A stretch of 64,000 nucleotides of DNA from Isoetes taiwanensis (Eukaryota; Streptophyta; Lycopodiopsida; Isoetales; Isoetaceae). The position numbers and the translations under genes were made by a program. The notes below the pieces were generated by a model. That model made no database searches, was not told the DNA's origin, and saw only the letters and a program-made list of their open reading frames with translations. The stretch spans positions 126,001 to 190,000 of the forward strand of contig JAJEKV010000282.1 in assembly GCA_021234155.1 (NCBI GenBank). Direction: 5' to 3'. This document shows positions 34,580 to 45,376 of this stretch, one piece after another. Each line of letters starts with the position of its first letter. The stretch's first letter is position 1.

Positions 34580-36424
34580 TTTCAAAAAACACTTTCAGTT
34601 TCTGAAAATGGTTCTAAGAATGATGATAATCTATTTGTTATAGATAGTGGAGCTGAAAGAAGCGTGATTAAATCCAAATGCAGATTGAAGGAGAAGAATA
34701 GCAGAATTTCCAGTTTTGTTTCAATGGGAGATGGCAAACTAGAGAAGGTTGAAGAAGAAGGTCTTTTGGAGCTTTATGATTTGGAAGGGGAAATTGTCAG
34801 GCTTGACAAAGTGTTTTGTGTGCCTAATATAGTAAAAAATCTCATTTCTGTTACACAGTTGGTAGATCTTGGATATTATGTGACCTTTGAAAGGTTATTT
34901 TGTAAGGTTATGATGGATAATAAAATCAAATTTCTTGGAAAAAGGATTGGCAAACTTTTTGGATTTTATAATGATATGGCGGAGTCTATTAATTCTGTAA
35001 TGATGCCTACCTTACAAACATGGCGTGAGAGACTTGGGCACACCCATGTAAATAATATAAATTATATGATTAAAAGAGGAATGATTATAGGAGAAGAAAG
35101 CAAAGTAGTAAATTTTCAATGTTTACTGGGAAAAAACAGCAGGTTACCATTTCCAAAGCAAGCATGCATGCAAAAAGAGCAAGGGAAATTCTGGAAATCG
35201 TGCATAGTGATCTTTGTGGGCCTTTAAATGTAAGGAGCATACATGGAAAAAGGCATTTCATTACCTTCACAGATGATCTGACCAGAAAAACTAAATGCTA
35301 CACTCTAAGGAGCAAAGATCAAGCCTTTGAAGCATTCAAGATATTTCAGGCTGAAGCAGAAAGACAAACTGGTAAGCAAATTAAATGCTTGAGAACTGAC
35401 AGAGGGAGTGAATTCATTTCTTACAGGTTTAACAAATATTGTCAACAACTTGGAATCAAAAGGCGACTTACTTGTGCACATACACCCCAACAAAATGGAG
35501 TAGCAGAGAGGAAGAACAGGACTCTGCTCGCAGTGAGGTCTATGCTGAAACATTCTGGATTACCCAATTTTCTATGGGAGGAAGCACTCAAAGCTGCTGC
35601 CAACATTCAAAACAAATTGCCTACAAGGAGTACAAATGGGGAAGCACCTGACAAATTATGGTATGGCACTGAACCTTCTTTTGATCAATATAAAGTGTAC
35701 AGTTGTGCAGCATATGCTCATGTTCCAGAAGAGACTAGGAAGAAATTAGATGATAGGGCATGCCTATATTATCTCATAGGCTATGACGAGAGTTCAAAAG
35801 GATATAAGTTGTATGAACCTGTCAAAAGATAAATACAGAGAAATGGAAAAACAGAATAACATAGTGAATCCAAAAGGCAATGAAAGTGCAAAGTCAGTTA
35901 GTTTCGATGAGGACAAGGCTGAAAATATGACTGATATAGAGCAGGCTGAAAACATGACTGATAGAGAGCAGGAAAATGAGCAGAATGATAATGTGGGAAA
36001 TGAAATGAATGAAGGAACTCAGGCTAATGTGGATTATGGAAATGGTATTGCAAAACCTAGAAAAAGACAAACAGAAGCAGAAAAACTCAGAAATGATTTA
36101 CAAATAGATGCAAATAAATATGGTAGAAATGATGAAGGGAAAAGCAAGAGGCTTGCTGAGAAACCTAGATCAGAGCCAGAATTAGAACAAATCTTGGCTA
36201 TTTTAGAGCCAAATGTACCCTCTTCATATGAAGAGTCAATGATTGCTGGAGACTCATTACATTGGAAGAAAGCAATGGAAGAAGAATTGTATGCTTTTCA
36301 AAGAACTCAAACATATGATCTAGTTAAGAGGCCCATTGGAAAAAATATTGTTAAGAATAAATGGATATTCAGGCTTAAACCTGACTCTGATGGAAAGGGG
36401 CAGAAATACAAAGCTAGATTGGTG
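34580..36424 (+). pseudogene. Copia protease, integrase and partial RT
   Basis: Protease has LFVIDSGAERSVIKS (active-site Asp-Ser-Gly near 34644). GAG-pre-integrase follows (TWRERLGHTHVNNINYM). After a frameshift near 35120-35150 the integrase core holds IVHSDLCGPL (Asp), LRTDRGSEF (Asp) and NGVAERKNRT (Glu), with the C-terminal region ending YKLYEPVKR at 35831. A Glu/Asn-rich linker leads to RT in a new frame (LHWKKAMEEELYAF, NKWIFRLKPDSDGKGQKYK) that ends at the junction. The 275-codon frame at 35783-36610 is a chimera of copia RT and antisense Tat RNase H. Confidence 0.9.
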
Positions 36425-36694
36425 TCTTGGAGGCCTGCTATTAGAGCCTTATATTCTGCCATATTTGAAGTTGTGTTAGGAAAAATTTTGCCTACTTTTG
36501 CAAGCAGTCTATTAGAAGAGGATAGCAGCAGAGGAAGCAACACTCAATCTTTTGGAAACACCACCATCAAACCACAAGTAAGCAAAATTTTCTTGTTTTG
36601 GCAAAGCTAGCTGCACGGGGAGTTCCAAGTTGGATATTGGATCAATTGTATTTCTCCATATGGGTTTGACAAAAGCATCTCTTCTTCTATGCAA
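36425..36694 (-). pseudogene. Type I RNase H domain directly after protease (element A)
   Basis: AYLWFDGGVSKRLSVASSAA in one frame and SSSNRLLAKVGKIFPNTTSN then MAEYKALIAGL in the next give the first Asp and the Glu of an RNase H active site; the rest is lost at the copia junction. The same domain is fuller at 58500-58915. Its position before RT is unusual for Ty3 elements. Confidence 0.8.
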
Positions 36695-37584
36695 TTTAAG
36701 GCTTCAAATTCACCTACTTTATTGTATAGTGTTACCTTTTTCTTACCATTGAAAATAGTGCATCCCCCTTTTGACCAAACAGGCCTGGCATCAACTGTAG
36801 AAAGCCACTTTCTTCCCAAAAGCAAATCATAAATATCTGATTTTTCTTCTATCCCTTCAAAAGCAACCACAACAAAGTTAGCTGCAATAATAATACCTTC
36901 AACATCAATGGGTACATTGCTGACTATTCCTACAGGGCTGATTTTTGTGTTTGAGAAGGATTTTAAAACCATTGGAGCCCTTTTATCTATCTCAAGGCCA
37001 CACATTCTCATAACATGGTGGGGCATAACATTCGAAGGTGATCCTCCATCCAATAGGACCTTGCTTAAAATTTTCCTGCCCATTCTGGCAACACAAGTGA
37101 AAGCCCTTGGGTCATAATCTTCCTGAGTAAGCATGTGTTCCTCAATATGATTGGTTAGAGCAAACTCATCTTCTTTGGTCAAATTGAGTACCTTCTTCCT
37201 GTAGGATGGAGCTATTTTGAGCAGAGCTAGCAAGTCAACACTGATTTTAGAATTTTTAAGCAAATACTCAAAAACTTCACTATCTTTATCTTTTTTCAAA
37301 TATTTCTGAACAGGGGGAGGAGGCACAACCATATTTTGCTCAATTTCCTTGTGTCTTATAGCATTGACTTCCTCATTGGCTTGTGCTGGCTCTTTTTCCT
37401 TTGCATTGTTCATTCCTCTAGTATGCACAGCCATAATTTCCTCCTGTTCTTCAATTTCCTGCACAAATCTGATGGGAGCATTCTGCTCATTAGGTTTAGA
37501 TTTGTCTTGCCTAGCAAAATACTCTTTTACACTACACCTATCCTCATAATGTCCCACAAGTTTGCAAAATGCACACAAGGGCAT
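36607..37584 (-). pseudogene. Tat-like gag C-terminus and aspartic protease (element A)
   Basis: A 325-codon frame. It opens in the second zinc knuckle (CAFCKLVGHYEDRC), has a Lys/Glu-rich linker with VVPPPPVQKYLKK, and reaches the protease KVLLDGGSPSNVMPHHVM (Asp-Gly-Gly active site, as in Tat/Athila elements) and SDIYDLLLGRKWLSTVDA. A first knuckle, CTKCSKRGHFGKEC, lies just upstream (about 37625-37580) in another frame. Ends shortly before the RNase H domain. Confidence 0.88.
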
Positions 37585-38566
37585 TCCTTACCAAAATGCC
37601 CCCTTTTACTACATTTTGTACAAGGCCTATACCAGCTTTAATTAGAAGAGTGAGAATTTTTTGAACAATGAGCACAAGGTGGATAAATTCTCTTCTCAGG
37701 TTTGGAGTTTTTCATTTCTTGGAGTTGCTTGGTCACCTCGATTAAAGCCTCTGACACTTTGGTTATCTCAGCTCTTACATCTGCTATAGGGCTCTCAGCA
37801 TCCTCCATTTTTTATTTTTTCTTTTCCTTCTGAATAGCATAAACTGGTACAGGTCCTGGTCCCATGTATTCCTGGTCATAATCTGGAAAAAAGGGATCAT
37901 GAGGTGAGTACATATCATCGAGTAAGTAAGAAATCATATCTGCAATTTCAGTGGATTTAGTGAAAGCCTTATGTATCGTGTCAAAGCCTTCTTGTTTTTG
38001 GATCTTAAGCATTTTCCTGTGTATTCTTGGTCTACTGCTCAGACCTCTGATAAAAGATGCTACAAGGTGCAAAGTATGGTTAGGAACTTGGTCGATTTGA
38101 CACTTGACAAGATAAAGATTAAACCTTTCCACATATTGGTGAACACTCTCCTCATGCTTTATATGAAAGGTTTGCAGTTCAAAAATCAAATCTTGAGGAT
38201 CCAGAAGCTTACCAAACCTTGCCAAGAATTTCTTGACCAATTCATCCCAAGAGTTAGCTCTTAAACTCATAACATACTCAAGCCAAGCTCTAACCTCATC
38301 ATTCTTGAAACACTTTTGAACTCAGAGAATTTGCAACCTTTCTTGTGTCCATATTCTTGGTAATACTCCTCAAAAGTTTTTAGAAAATTGTTAGCATTCA
38401 TGCTTGGATCAAAAGTAGGAACAAGAATTGGCATATTCAATTCAAAATAATGACAAGGCATACCTGTGTTTGCTTGTATACTTACACCAGGTGCTGCAGC
38501 AGAAGCTTCATGATTCTCCTGTGCTTTAGAATGCTCAGATGCTTCATTAGTTCTCCTGGGAGCCAT
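37585..38566 (-). pseudogene. Tat-like gag (element A)
   Basis: Start chosen at MAPRRTNEASEHSK (38566), which follows the conserved leader hairpin; the longer frame to 38638 runs back into leader. Early blocks include PILVPTFDPSMNANNFLKTF. After a frameshift near 38270 the capsid block reads SWDELVKKFLARFGK, then FELQTFHIKHEESVHQYVER, typical of retrotransposon gag. The frame stops at 37812; 37811-37640 is a degraded linker to the zinc knuckles. Confidence 0.85.
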
Positions 38567-38571
38567 GACTT

Positions 38572-39687
38572 CAAATTCCAGAAAATTATCTTGGTAGAAC
38601 CTCCAAAATGTTGAAGGTGTTCTTGACAAAACCTTCAACCTCAGTGGTTTAGAACCTCCAGGTTGCTTGAGGCAACCACTCTGAGTGAAAAAATCCCAAG
38701 TAGAATGCTCAAACAGTTGTTAAGAACAGCTTTCCCTAAAGAGAAAAAAGTCTGCCTTGCAAAAAAGCATGCCAAATGCAAACTAAAGGGACTTTACTCA
38801 TGATTCTTGATTCTAGAGCTGCATAGAATCTTGAAGGATGTTGGAAACAAAGTCAGATAGATTTTGATAAGGGCAAGCTTGTCAAATAAGCATTTCTGAC
38901 CAGGTCAATTTTTGGTCAATATCCCTGGCAGAGAGCTAAATTTTCAAACTCGACGAAGGTAGCTCCTTTTAGTGATCTGATGCTTCAAACCTTTTCTAAA
39001 ATGTCTGTACACAATGTTCCTGAGTGCCCTTTGCAGAAAGCTGTATATTTTTTTGGAATTTTGATCTTTTTGACAACTGCCTGTGACAAAGTATGAATAG
39101 CAGATAAAATTGTAATTGCTAGATGTTTGAATGCACCTTTTTTGCTTTTCTATGCAGTATCAATGCCTACAGTAGCTATGCCAATGAACTGATGAAGAAT
39201 ACTTGAGCAGAATATATGTATGGAGTTGCACTTACAGATTCAATGACCTTATGATGCAGGTTTAACCTCTACCAATGAATCACGCAAACATTGTGACTAC
39301 CTTGAGCTTATATGATAGATGCTTATATGCCATGGTTCTACTTTACTCCTTTCTCGAAGTAAGATGTAAAGGCTAATAATGTATAGAAGTGATGTCTGTC
39401 ACAAAATCATCAGGAAGCACTCATAAATTTCTCAACAAGGCTCGGATTTTCATTTAACTCAGGATCACACAGGCAAACAGTAATAATCCCAAGCTCTAAG
39501 TCTTGGGCACAGGATGAAAAAGGTATACAATCAAGTAAATAGCATAAATTTGTCAATAATCCATGTGAATCCTCATGCTTGGAAGGCAGAATCAAGCTCC
39601 AAATGTGTAAGCCAATCCTTCTTCAAGGTAATCGATCTGTCTCTCACCTCAAATCCCTCCCTAATCTTCTGAGCACAAAACCCCCTT
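38572..39687 (-). repeat. Leader of Tat-like element A
   Basis: About 1.1 kb, nearly identical to 44263-45376 apart from scattered substitutions and small indels, and homologous to 10891-11945. It contains the hairpin at 38610-38639 (GTTGAAGGT, 12-nt loop, ACCTTCAAC) and the AACCTCCAGG/GGTTGC block. Short frames in it are not genes. Confidence 0.85.
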
Positions 39688-40019
39688 CGGACGCTATCTT
39701 TGAGTTAGTGGGCACAGCCAACGTTACATGTGACATTGAGCACGGCATCAAATGCAGGTCTTTGGGATCATACCTTGAGGAGGTTATGGACATGCGAGAT
39801 CGGGTATGTCCCGGGCACACACTTGACATGTATATATACATTGATGTATACTTATGCAGTTTGGACATTCTTAATACGCCACGGTTTTTTCCCTCTAAAA
39901 CCCTTGAGTGAGGGGTTTTTAACTTTAGGAAGTAATAAGTTTCTGCGCTCCTTATGGGTCCCATAGGCGATTGGCCTCAGTGGACGATAAAATATCATTC
40001 TCATTCTCATTCTCATTCT
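39688..40019 (+). mobile_element. SINE-like insertion, 332 bp with a (CATTCT)n tail
   Basis: Present here but absent from element B, where the flanks join directly (AAACCCCCTT then TTAAAATTCCCC at about 45361-45375). It ends with four CATTCT-type units. The 3' part (CCCATAGGCGATTGGCCTCA then GTGGACGATAAAAT) has the look of plant SINE 3' regions. I could not identify convincing Pol III A and B boxes, nor a clear target duplication, so the class is inferred from size, tail and precise insertion. Confidence 0.5.
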
Positions 40020-41227
40020 AAAATTCCCCTGTTTCGCCCCGTTCTTGGCTAATCGGGCTTAATGTTTTGTTTTTTAGCTTACGTGATGAGTTCTTGGTGT
40101 TTACAAGGCAATTAAGCTCAGGGTAATGATTGGGTGGTTGCTTCAAGCTAATTCTGCCGGATCTTGGCACTTCCAGAGATTAGGGTTCTTGGTAGTTTTG
40201 TAGAAATATCCCACAGGCTAAATTCATCTGGGAAGACCAGGGTATATAACAACAAACAAAATCAATATTATTAATAAATAACGTGTAATATCCACGTGGG
40301 CCTCGGTACCTCCCGCCCTTTGGATCATATTCCTACTACGGGGGGGGTGATTGGCTAAGGAATCTAGCCTTGGGAGAGGGGGGGTAGATAGGGTTTTTTT
40401 TTTTTTTTTTTTTTTGGCAATATAAGGTCAGGCACGATTCCCAAGAAAGTCGTATTTGAAGGCCCAAATAAATGAATTTTTTGAATTTCTTTTTTGCAAA
40501 AAGGATCTTTTTTAATGCTCTCAAGGATGGTGGAATCTTTTTTGCAAAAGGAGCTCTTTTGTATTTTGCCTTAGAAAAGGGGTACATGGATGGTGATGTG
40601 GCATGTAATGAGTTGGCAATGTGAGGATGACATGGCAAGTAAGGGTGACGAGGTGTTAAGCAACTTGGCTAAGAATATTTTTTCTAGTCAAAACATGAGA
40701 TGATGTGGAAATGTTGTGTATGACATGTGGATGATGATGTGGAGGTGTAGATGATGATGTGGCAAGACAATATGTAACCCTTAAGAACTTATACATTTTA
40801 AATTGAAGAATTTGCAAAGGATGGAATTTCAAGAGGGGTTACACGTGTATGGTGTGACATGGCAATGAAGATGACATGTATGGTGACTTGGCATTTTTGA
40901 ATGATGTCATAGGTCAATTTAAGTACCAATGCACATAATTTGCATTTTCTAAGCAAATTTTGACTCTTCATTGCTTCCCTTAGGAATTTTGCAATCTCTC
41001 TCACCATTTGACTTTTAGAGAGAGGAGTTTGACCTTTGACCATATGTATGACCAAGTTAAGTTGAGATTTGTGCTTCAATGAGATGGTAATGGTATAGTA
41101 AGTGTGTGTGGGATGTGAATGACATGTAAAGGAGAAGTTTTGACTAGAAAAAATCTTCTAGGCCAATTTGCCTTAGGAAATGAAATGTAGGCATGGAGCT
41201 TGGGGTCTCATGGGCATGTTTTCATGG
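40020..41227 (-). repeat. LTR of Tat-like element A (lacks the U3-side end)
   Basis: Aligned over its length with 41228-42576 and 45377-46839. It stops at CATGGTAAGGG (about 41227), where element B's 5' LTR continues another ~300 bp, and there joins the next LTR copy head to tail. Contains a 22-base T run at 40396-40417. Confidence 0.85.
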
Positions 41228-42576
41228 TAAGGGTTGCTTCAAGCTAATTCGGCGGATCTTGGCACTTCCAGAGATTAGGGTTCTTGGCAGTTTTGTCGAA
41301 ATATCCCACAGGCTAAATTCATCTGGGAAGACCAGGGTATATAACAACAAACAAAATCAATATTATTAATAAATAACATGTAATATCCACGTGGGCCTCG
41401 GTACCTCCACCGCCCCACACGCTTGGATATTCCACGTGGCGGGGGGTGATTGGCTAAGGAATCTAGGGTTTTGGGGGGGGGGGGTAGATAGGAATTTATT
41501 TTTTGCAATATAAAGTCAGACACGATTCCCAAGAAATCATATTTGAAGGCCCAAATAAATGAATTTTTTGAATTTCTTTTTTGCAAAAAGGATCTTTTTT
41601 TATTCTCAAGGATGGTGGAATCTTTTTTGCAAAAGGAGCTCTTTTGTATAGGGGTACATGGATGGTGATGTGGCATGTAATGAGTTGGCAATGTGAGGAT
41701 GACATGGCAAGTAAGGGTGATGAGGTGTCAAGCAACTTGGCTAAGAATATTTTTTCTAGTCAAAACATGAGATGATGTGGCAATGTTGTGTATGACATGT
41801 GGATGATGATGTGGAGGTGTAGATGGTGATGTGGCAAGACAATATGTAACCCTTAAGAACTTATACATTTTAAATTGAAGAATTTGCAAAGGATGGAATT
41901 TCAAGAGGGGTTACACGTGTATGGTGTGACATGGCAATGAAGATGACATGGTGACTTGGCATTTTTGAATGATGTCATAGGTCAAATTTAAGTACCAAGG
42001 CAAATTTTGACTCTTCATTGCTTCCCTTAGGAATTTTGCAATCTCTCTCACCATTTGACTTTTAGAGAGAGGAGTTTGACCTTTGACCATGTGTATGACC
42101 AAATCAAGTGGATATTTGTGCTTCAATGAGATGGTAATGGTATAGTAAGTGTGTATGGGATGTGAATGACATGTAAAGGAGAAGTTTTGACTGGAAAAAA
42201 TCTTCTCGGCCAATTTGCCTTAGGAAATGAAATGTAGGCATGGAGCTTGGGGTCTCATGGGCATGTTTTCATAGTAAAGGATGTGGGAGGTTTAGGATGG
42301 GAATCAAGGAATGTGATTGTGCCAAGAACTCAAATATAAGCATCACATACCAAGAACTCTTCAAAGGGTCTTCAAATCTTTAACATTTGCTTGAATCACC
42401 TTCATTTTGTCAAATGTCCTCACCTTAGTCTTCAAGTCTTCTTGTCAAAGTGTGCAAAGATGCATTCTCCTTGTATATCTAGGTTCAAATCAAAGTGTGA
42501 GCATGAGAATATGAAAATGTGTCTTGCTCTTCCATGCTGCCATAGCATGGCAGCATTATGCCAAACTAAAAGAACA
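41228..42576 (-). repeat. 3' LTR of Tat-like element B
   Basis: Right end set at 42576, where on the - strand TGTTCTTTT follows a purine-rich stretch. The U5-side end is missing about 110 bp compared with the other copies and abuts element A's LTR at 41227/41228. It contains the 10-bp inverted repeat near the U3 end (GCTGCCAT and ATGGCAGC around 42535-42558). Confidence 0.8.
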
Positions 42577-43339
42577 GGCTGGTCTACCAGTCTCTTATTT
42601 TTGCTTGAAAATCAGAGTAGAATTCCAGCTCACTGCCAATGTGGAGGTATGCTTGGCAGCTCAATGGACCTGCAATGGATTGAAAACAGATGGCGGTGGT
42701 AGATTTAAGTATGATATGAATTTGATCATGGAAATGATTTGCAAATGAACCTGCATGACAAGTGTGATAATTAGTAAAGAATATGAGCTGCTGGATGGGA
42801 ATGTGACAACAGTTTAATGGATCTGGTAGAAAAGAGTGAAGATTTGAAGTGTTTTATGTGGATCAAAGACAACTCTTGTGCAGATGAGTATGGAGTAAAT
42901 GTATCAGGGTGCATCTGCATGTGATAGAAGACTTGTTAGCACAAATGAGCTGATGTTGTGGTAGGAATGGCAGCAGCTATAGATATGAGGGTGAATGAGG
43001 AGAAGTGAATGAATATGGGATGAATGACTGCAAATCCAGATGCCCCTGCATGGAATTCAAAGCTCGAGCAGTATTAGTATTTGATTTGAATCTTGAATGA
43101 GTTGACACCTGCACAAATCTTCTGTTCTTGCATTAGTAGTGTGGATCTTGAATTCAAAAACTTAATTGATGCAAATACTAGAATTTGAAAACACACACTA
43201 CATACCAAATACTCCTGAATTGTTTTTTGTCTTTTCTTTTATGTTTTATTTTTGCTTTTTGCAATATTAATCAACCAAAGCAAACTAAACTATCCTACCT
43301 ACAAATTCCAAATAGTCTTTCTAACTAAACAAGATTAAG
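42577..43339 (-). other. 3' untranslated region of Tat-like element B
   Basis: About 760 bp with no frame, homologous to 61814-62511. On the - strand its last bases (AGCAAAAATAAGAGACTGG) are purine-rich and adjoin the LTR, so they are the likely polypurine tract. Confidence 0.65.
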
Positions 43340-44262
43340 GAACATGTTGTTGCCAATACCTTTTCAAATGTGGATTCAACAATTCTCTGCCATCAAGCAC
43401 ATCTTTTAGCCAATAAGAATCTTTCCCTGCTGTGCCAATAACTTCAAAAGGCCCTTCCCAAAGATTTTCAAATTTAGATGCTATGTCTTTCCTTGCTTTA
43501 TTCCATTTTAAAACAAGCTCACCCGATTTGAGGGTGCCCTAAAGTTTGTGAGCAGCCTTGAATGCTGCAATATCCTTGGCGTTTTTAATCATGACAGCAT
43601 TTTCTGCCTCATACCTATGCTCTTCAAGCTGTATTAATCTCACACATCTTTCCTTTAAAGCCTCATCTATTTCTAAATTTATCTGGTATGCTAGTCTGAG
43701 TGATGGAAGTTCTAATTCAATTGGCACTACAAACTCAATACCATAAACTAGACTAAAAGGTGTGTGTTTGGTGGATGCCTTAATAGTAGTTCTATAGGCC
43801 CAAAGTGCATCATGGAGTTTTAGGTGCCAATCTTTTTTTGAAATGCTGATAGTCTTCTTCAGGATTGACTTAAGAACTTTATTTCTCTGCTTGGCCATTG
43901 CCCAGAGGGTAATAAGATGAACTTTTAGTGTGTTTAACCTTCAGAGTAGCTAGCAATAATGCAATGGTTTGACTGATAAATTGGCTTCCCCTACCAGAGA
44001 CAATTTTGAAAGGAATTCCAAATCTAGCACAGATGTTTTCATGGAGGAATCTTGCAGTGGCATAGGCATTTGCTTCCTTAAGAGGAATTGCTTCAGCCCA
44101 TTTGGTAAAGTAATCTGTGACTACAAGTATGAACTGATGCCAAGCTGAGGAAGGTGGATCTATTGGACCTATGAAATCTAAACCCCATATCTGAAATGGT
44201 CCTGGAGAAGTTATAGTAGTGAGAGGGGCTGATTGCAATGTTCTTCCACCAAAAATTTGGCT
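43340..44262 (-). pseudogene. Tat-like integrase core and C-terminus (element B)
   Basis: The frame 44238-43879 has SPGPFQIWGLDFIGPIDPPS (first Asp), KWAEAIPLKEANAY and FKIVSGRGSQFISQ, where Gly stands at the position of the second catalytic Asp. The third acidic residue is in GNGQAEK. After a frameshift the 43898-43539 frame continues LKSILKKTISISKKDWHLKL, LWAYRTTIKASTKHTPFSL, and later text to about 43340 (PFEVIGTAGKDSYWL-type) matches the + strand copy. Zinc finger absent because of the internal deletion. Confidence 0.88.
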
Positions 44263-45376
44263 TTAAATTCCAGGAAATTATCTCGGTAGAACCTCCAAAA
44301 TGTTGAAGGTGTTCCTGGCAAAACCTTCAACCTCAATGGTTTAGAACCTCCAGATTGCTTGAGGCAACCACTCTGAGTGAAAAAATCCCAAGTAGAATGC
44401 TCAAACAGTTGTTAAGAACAGCTTTCCCTAAAGAGCTATTTCGCAAAAAAGCATGCCAAATGCAAACTAAAGGGACTTTACTCATGATTCTTGATTCTAG
44501 AGCTGCATAGAACCTTGAAAGATGTTGGGAACAAAGTCAGATAGATTTTGATGAGGGCAAGCTTGTCAAATAAGCATTTCTGACCAGGTCAATTTTTGGT
44601 CAATATCCCTGGCAGAGAGCTGAATTTTCAAACTCGATGAAGGTAGCTTCTTTTAGTGATCTGATGCTTCAAACTTTTTCTAAAATGTCTGCACACAATG
44701 TTCCTGAGTGCCCTTTGCAGAAAGGTGTATATTTTTTTGGAATTTTGATCTTTTTTACAACTGCCTGTCACAAAGTATGAATAGCAGATAAATTTGTAAT
44801 TGCTAGATGTTTGGATGCATCTTTTTTGCTTTTCTATGCAGTATCAATGTCTACAGTAGCTATGCCAATGAACTGATGAAGAACCTTGAGCAGAATATAT
44901 GTATGGAGTTGCACTTACAGATTCAATGACCTTATGATGCAGGTTTAACCTCTACCAATGAATCAAGCAAACATTGTGACTACCTTGAGCTTATACTATA
45001 GATGCTTATATGCCATGGTTCTACTTTACTCCTTTCTCGAAGTAAGACGTAAAGGCTAATAATGTATAGAAGTGATGTCTGTCACAAAATCATCAGGAAG
45101 TACTCATAAATTTCTCAACAAGGCTCGGATTTTCATTTAACTCAGGATCACACAAGCAAACAATAATAATCCCAAGCTCTAAGTCTTGAGCACAGGATAA
45201 AAAAGGTATACAATCAAGTAAATAGCATAAATTTGTCAATAATTCATGTGAATCCTCATGCTTGAAAGGCAGAATCAAGCTCCAAATGTGTAAGCCAATC
45301 CTTCTTCAAGGTAATCGATCTGTCTCTCACCTCAAAGCCCTCCCCAATCTTCTGAGCACAAAACCCCCTTTTAAAA
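44263..45376 (-). repeat. Leader of Tat-like element B
   Basis: Second copy of the 38572-39687 leader, without the SINE-like insert. Hairpin stem at 44302-44310 and 44323-44331 with a 12-nt loop is intact. Confidence 0.85.

Larger units (their letters stand above)
32672..36424 (+). mobile_element. Ty1/copia retrotransposon, truncated inside RT
   Basis: Order on the + strand: candidate 5' LTR, primer binding site, gag with two zinc knuckles, protease, integrase, then RT cut off at QKYKARLV (about 36424). Integrase before RT is diagnostic of copia. Immediately after 36424 the sequence is the - strand RNase H of Tat-like element A. There is no 3' LTR. Confidence 0.88.
36425..41227 (-). mobile_element. 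Tat-like Ty3 element A (3'-truncated)
   Basis: Read on the - strand: LTR (41227-40020), SINE-like insert, leader (39687-38572), gag, protease, RNase H, then cut at about 36425 by the copia element before RT. Its coding text matches the + strand element at 57685-62821 closely. Confidence 0.88.

Noticed and set aside
39579-39966. Short frames over the SINE-like insert as genes
   Set aside because: They straddle the insert borders and have no homology words; the region is non-coding leader plus insert.
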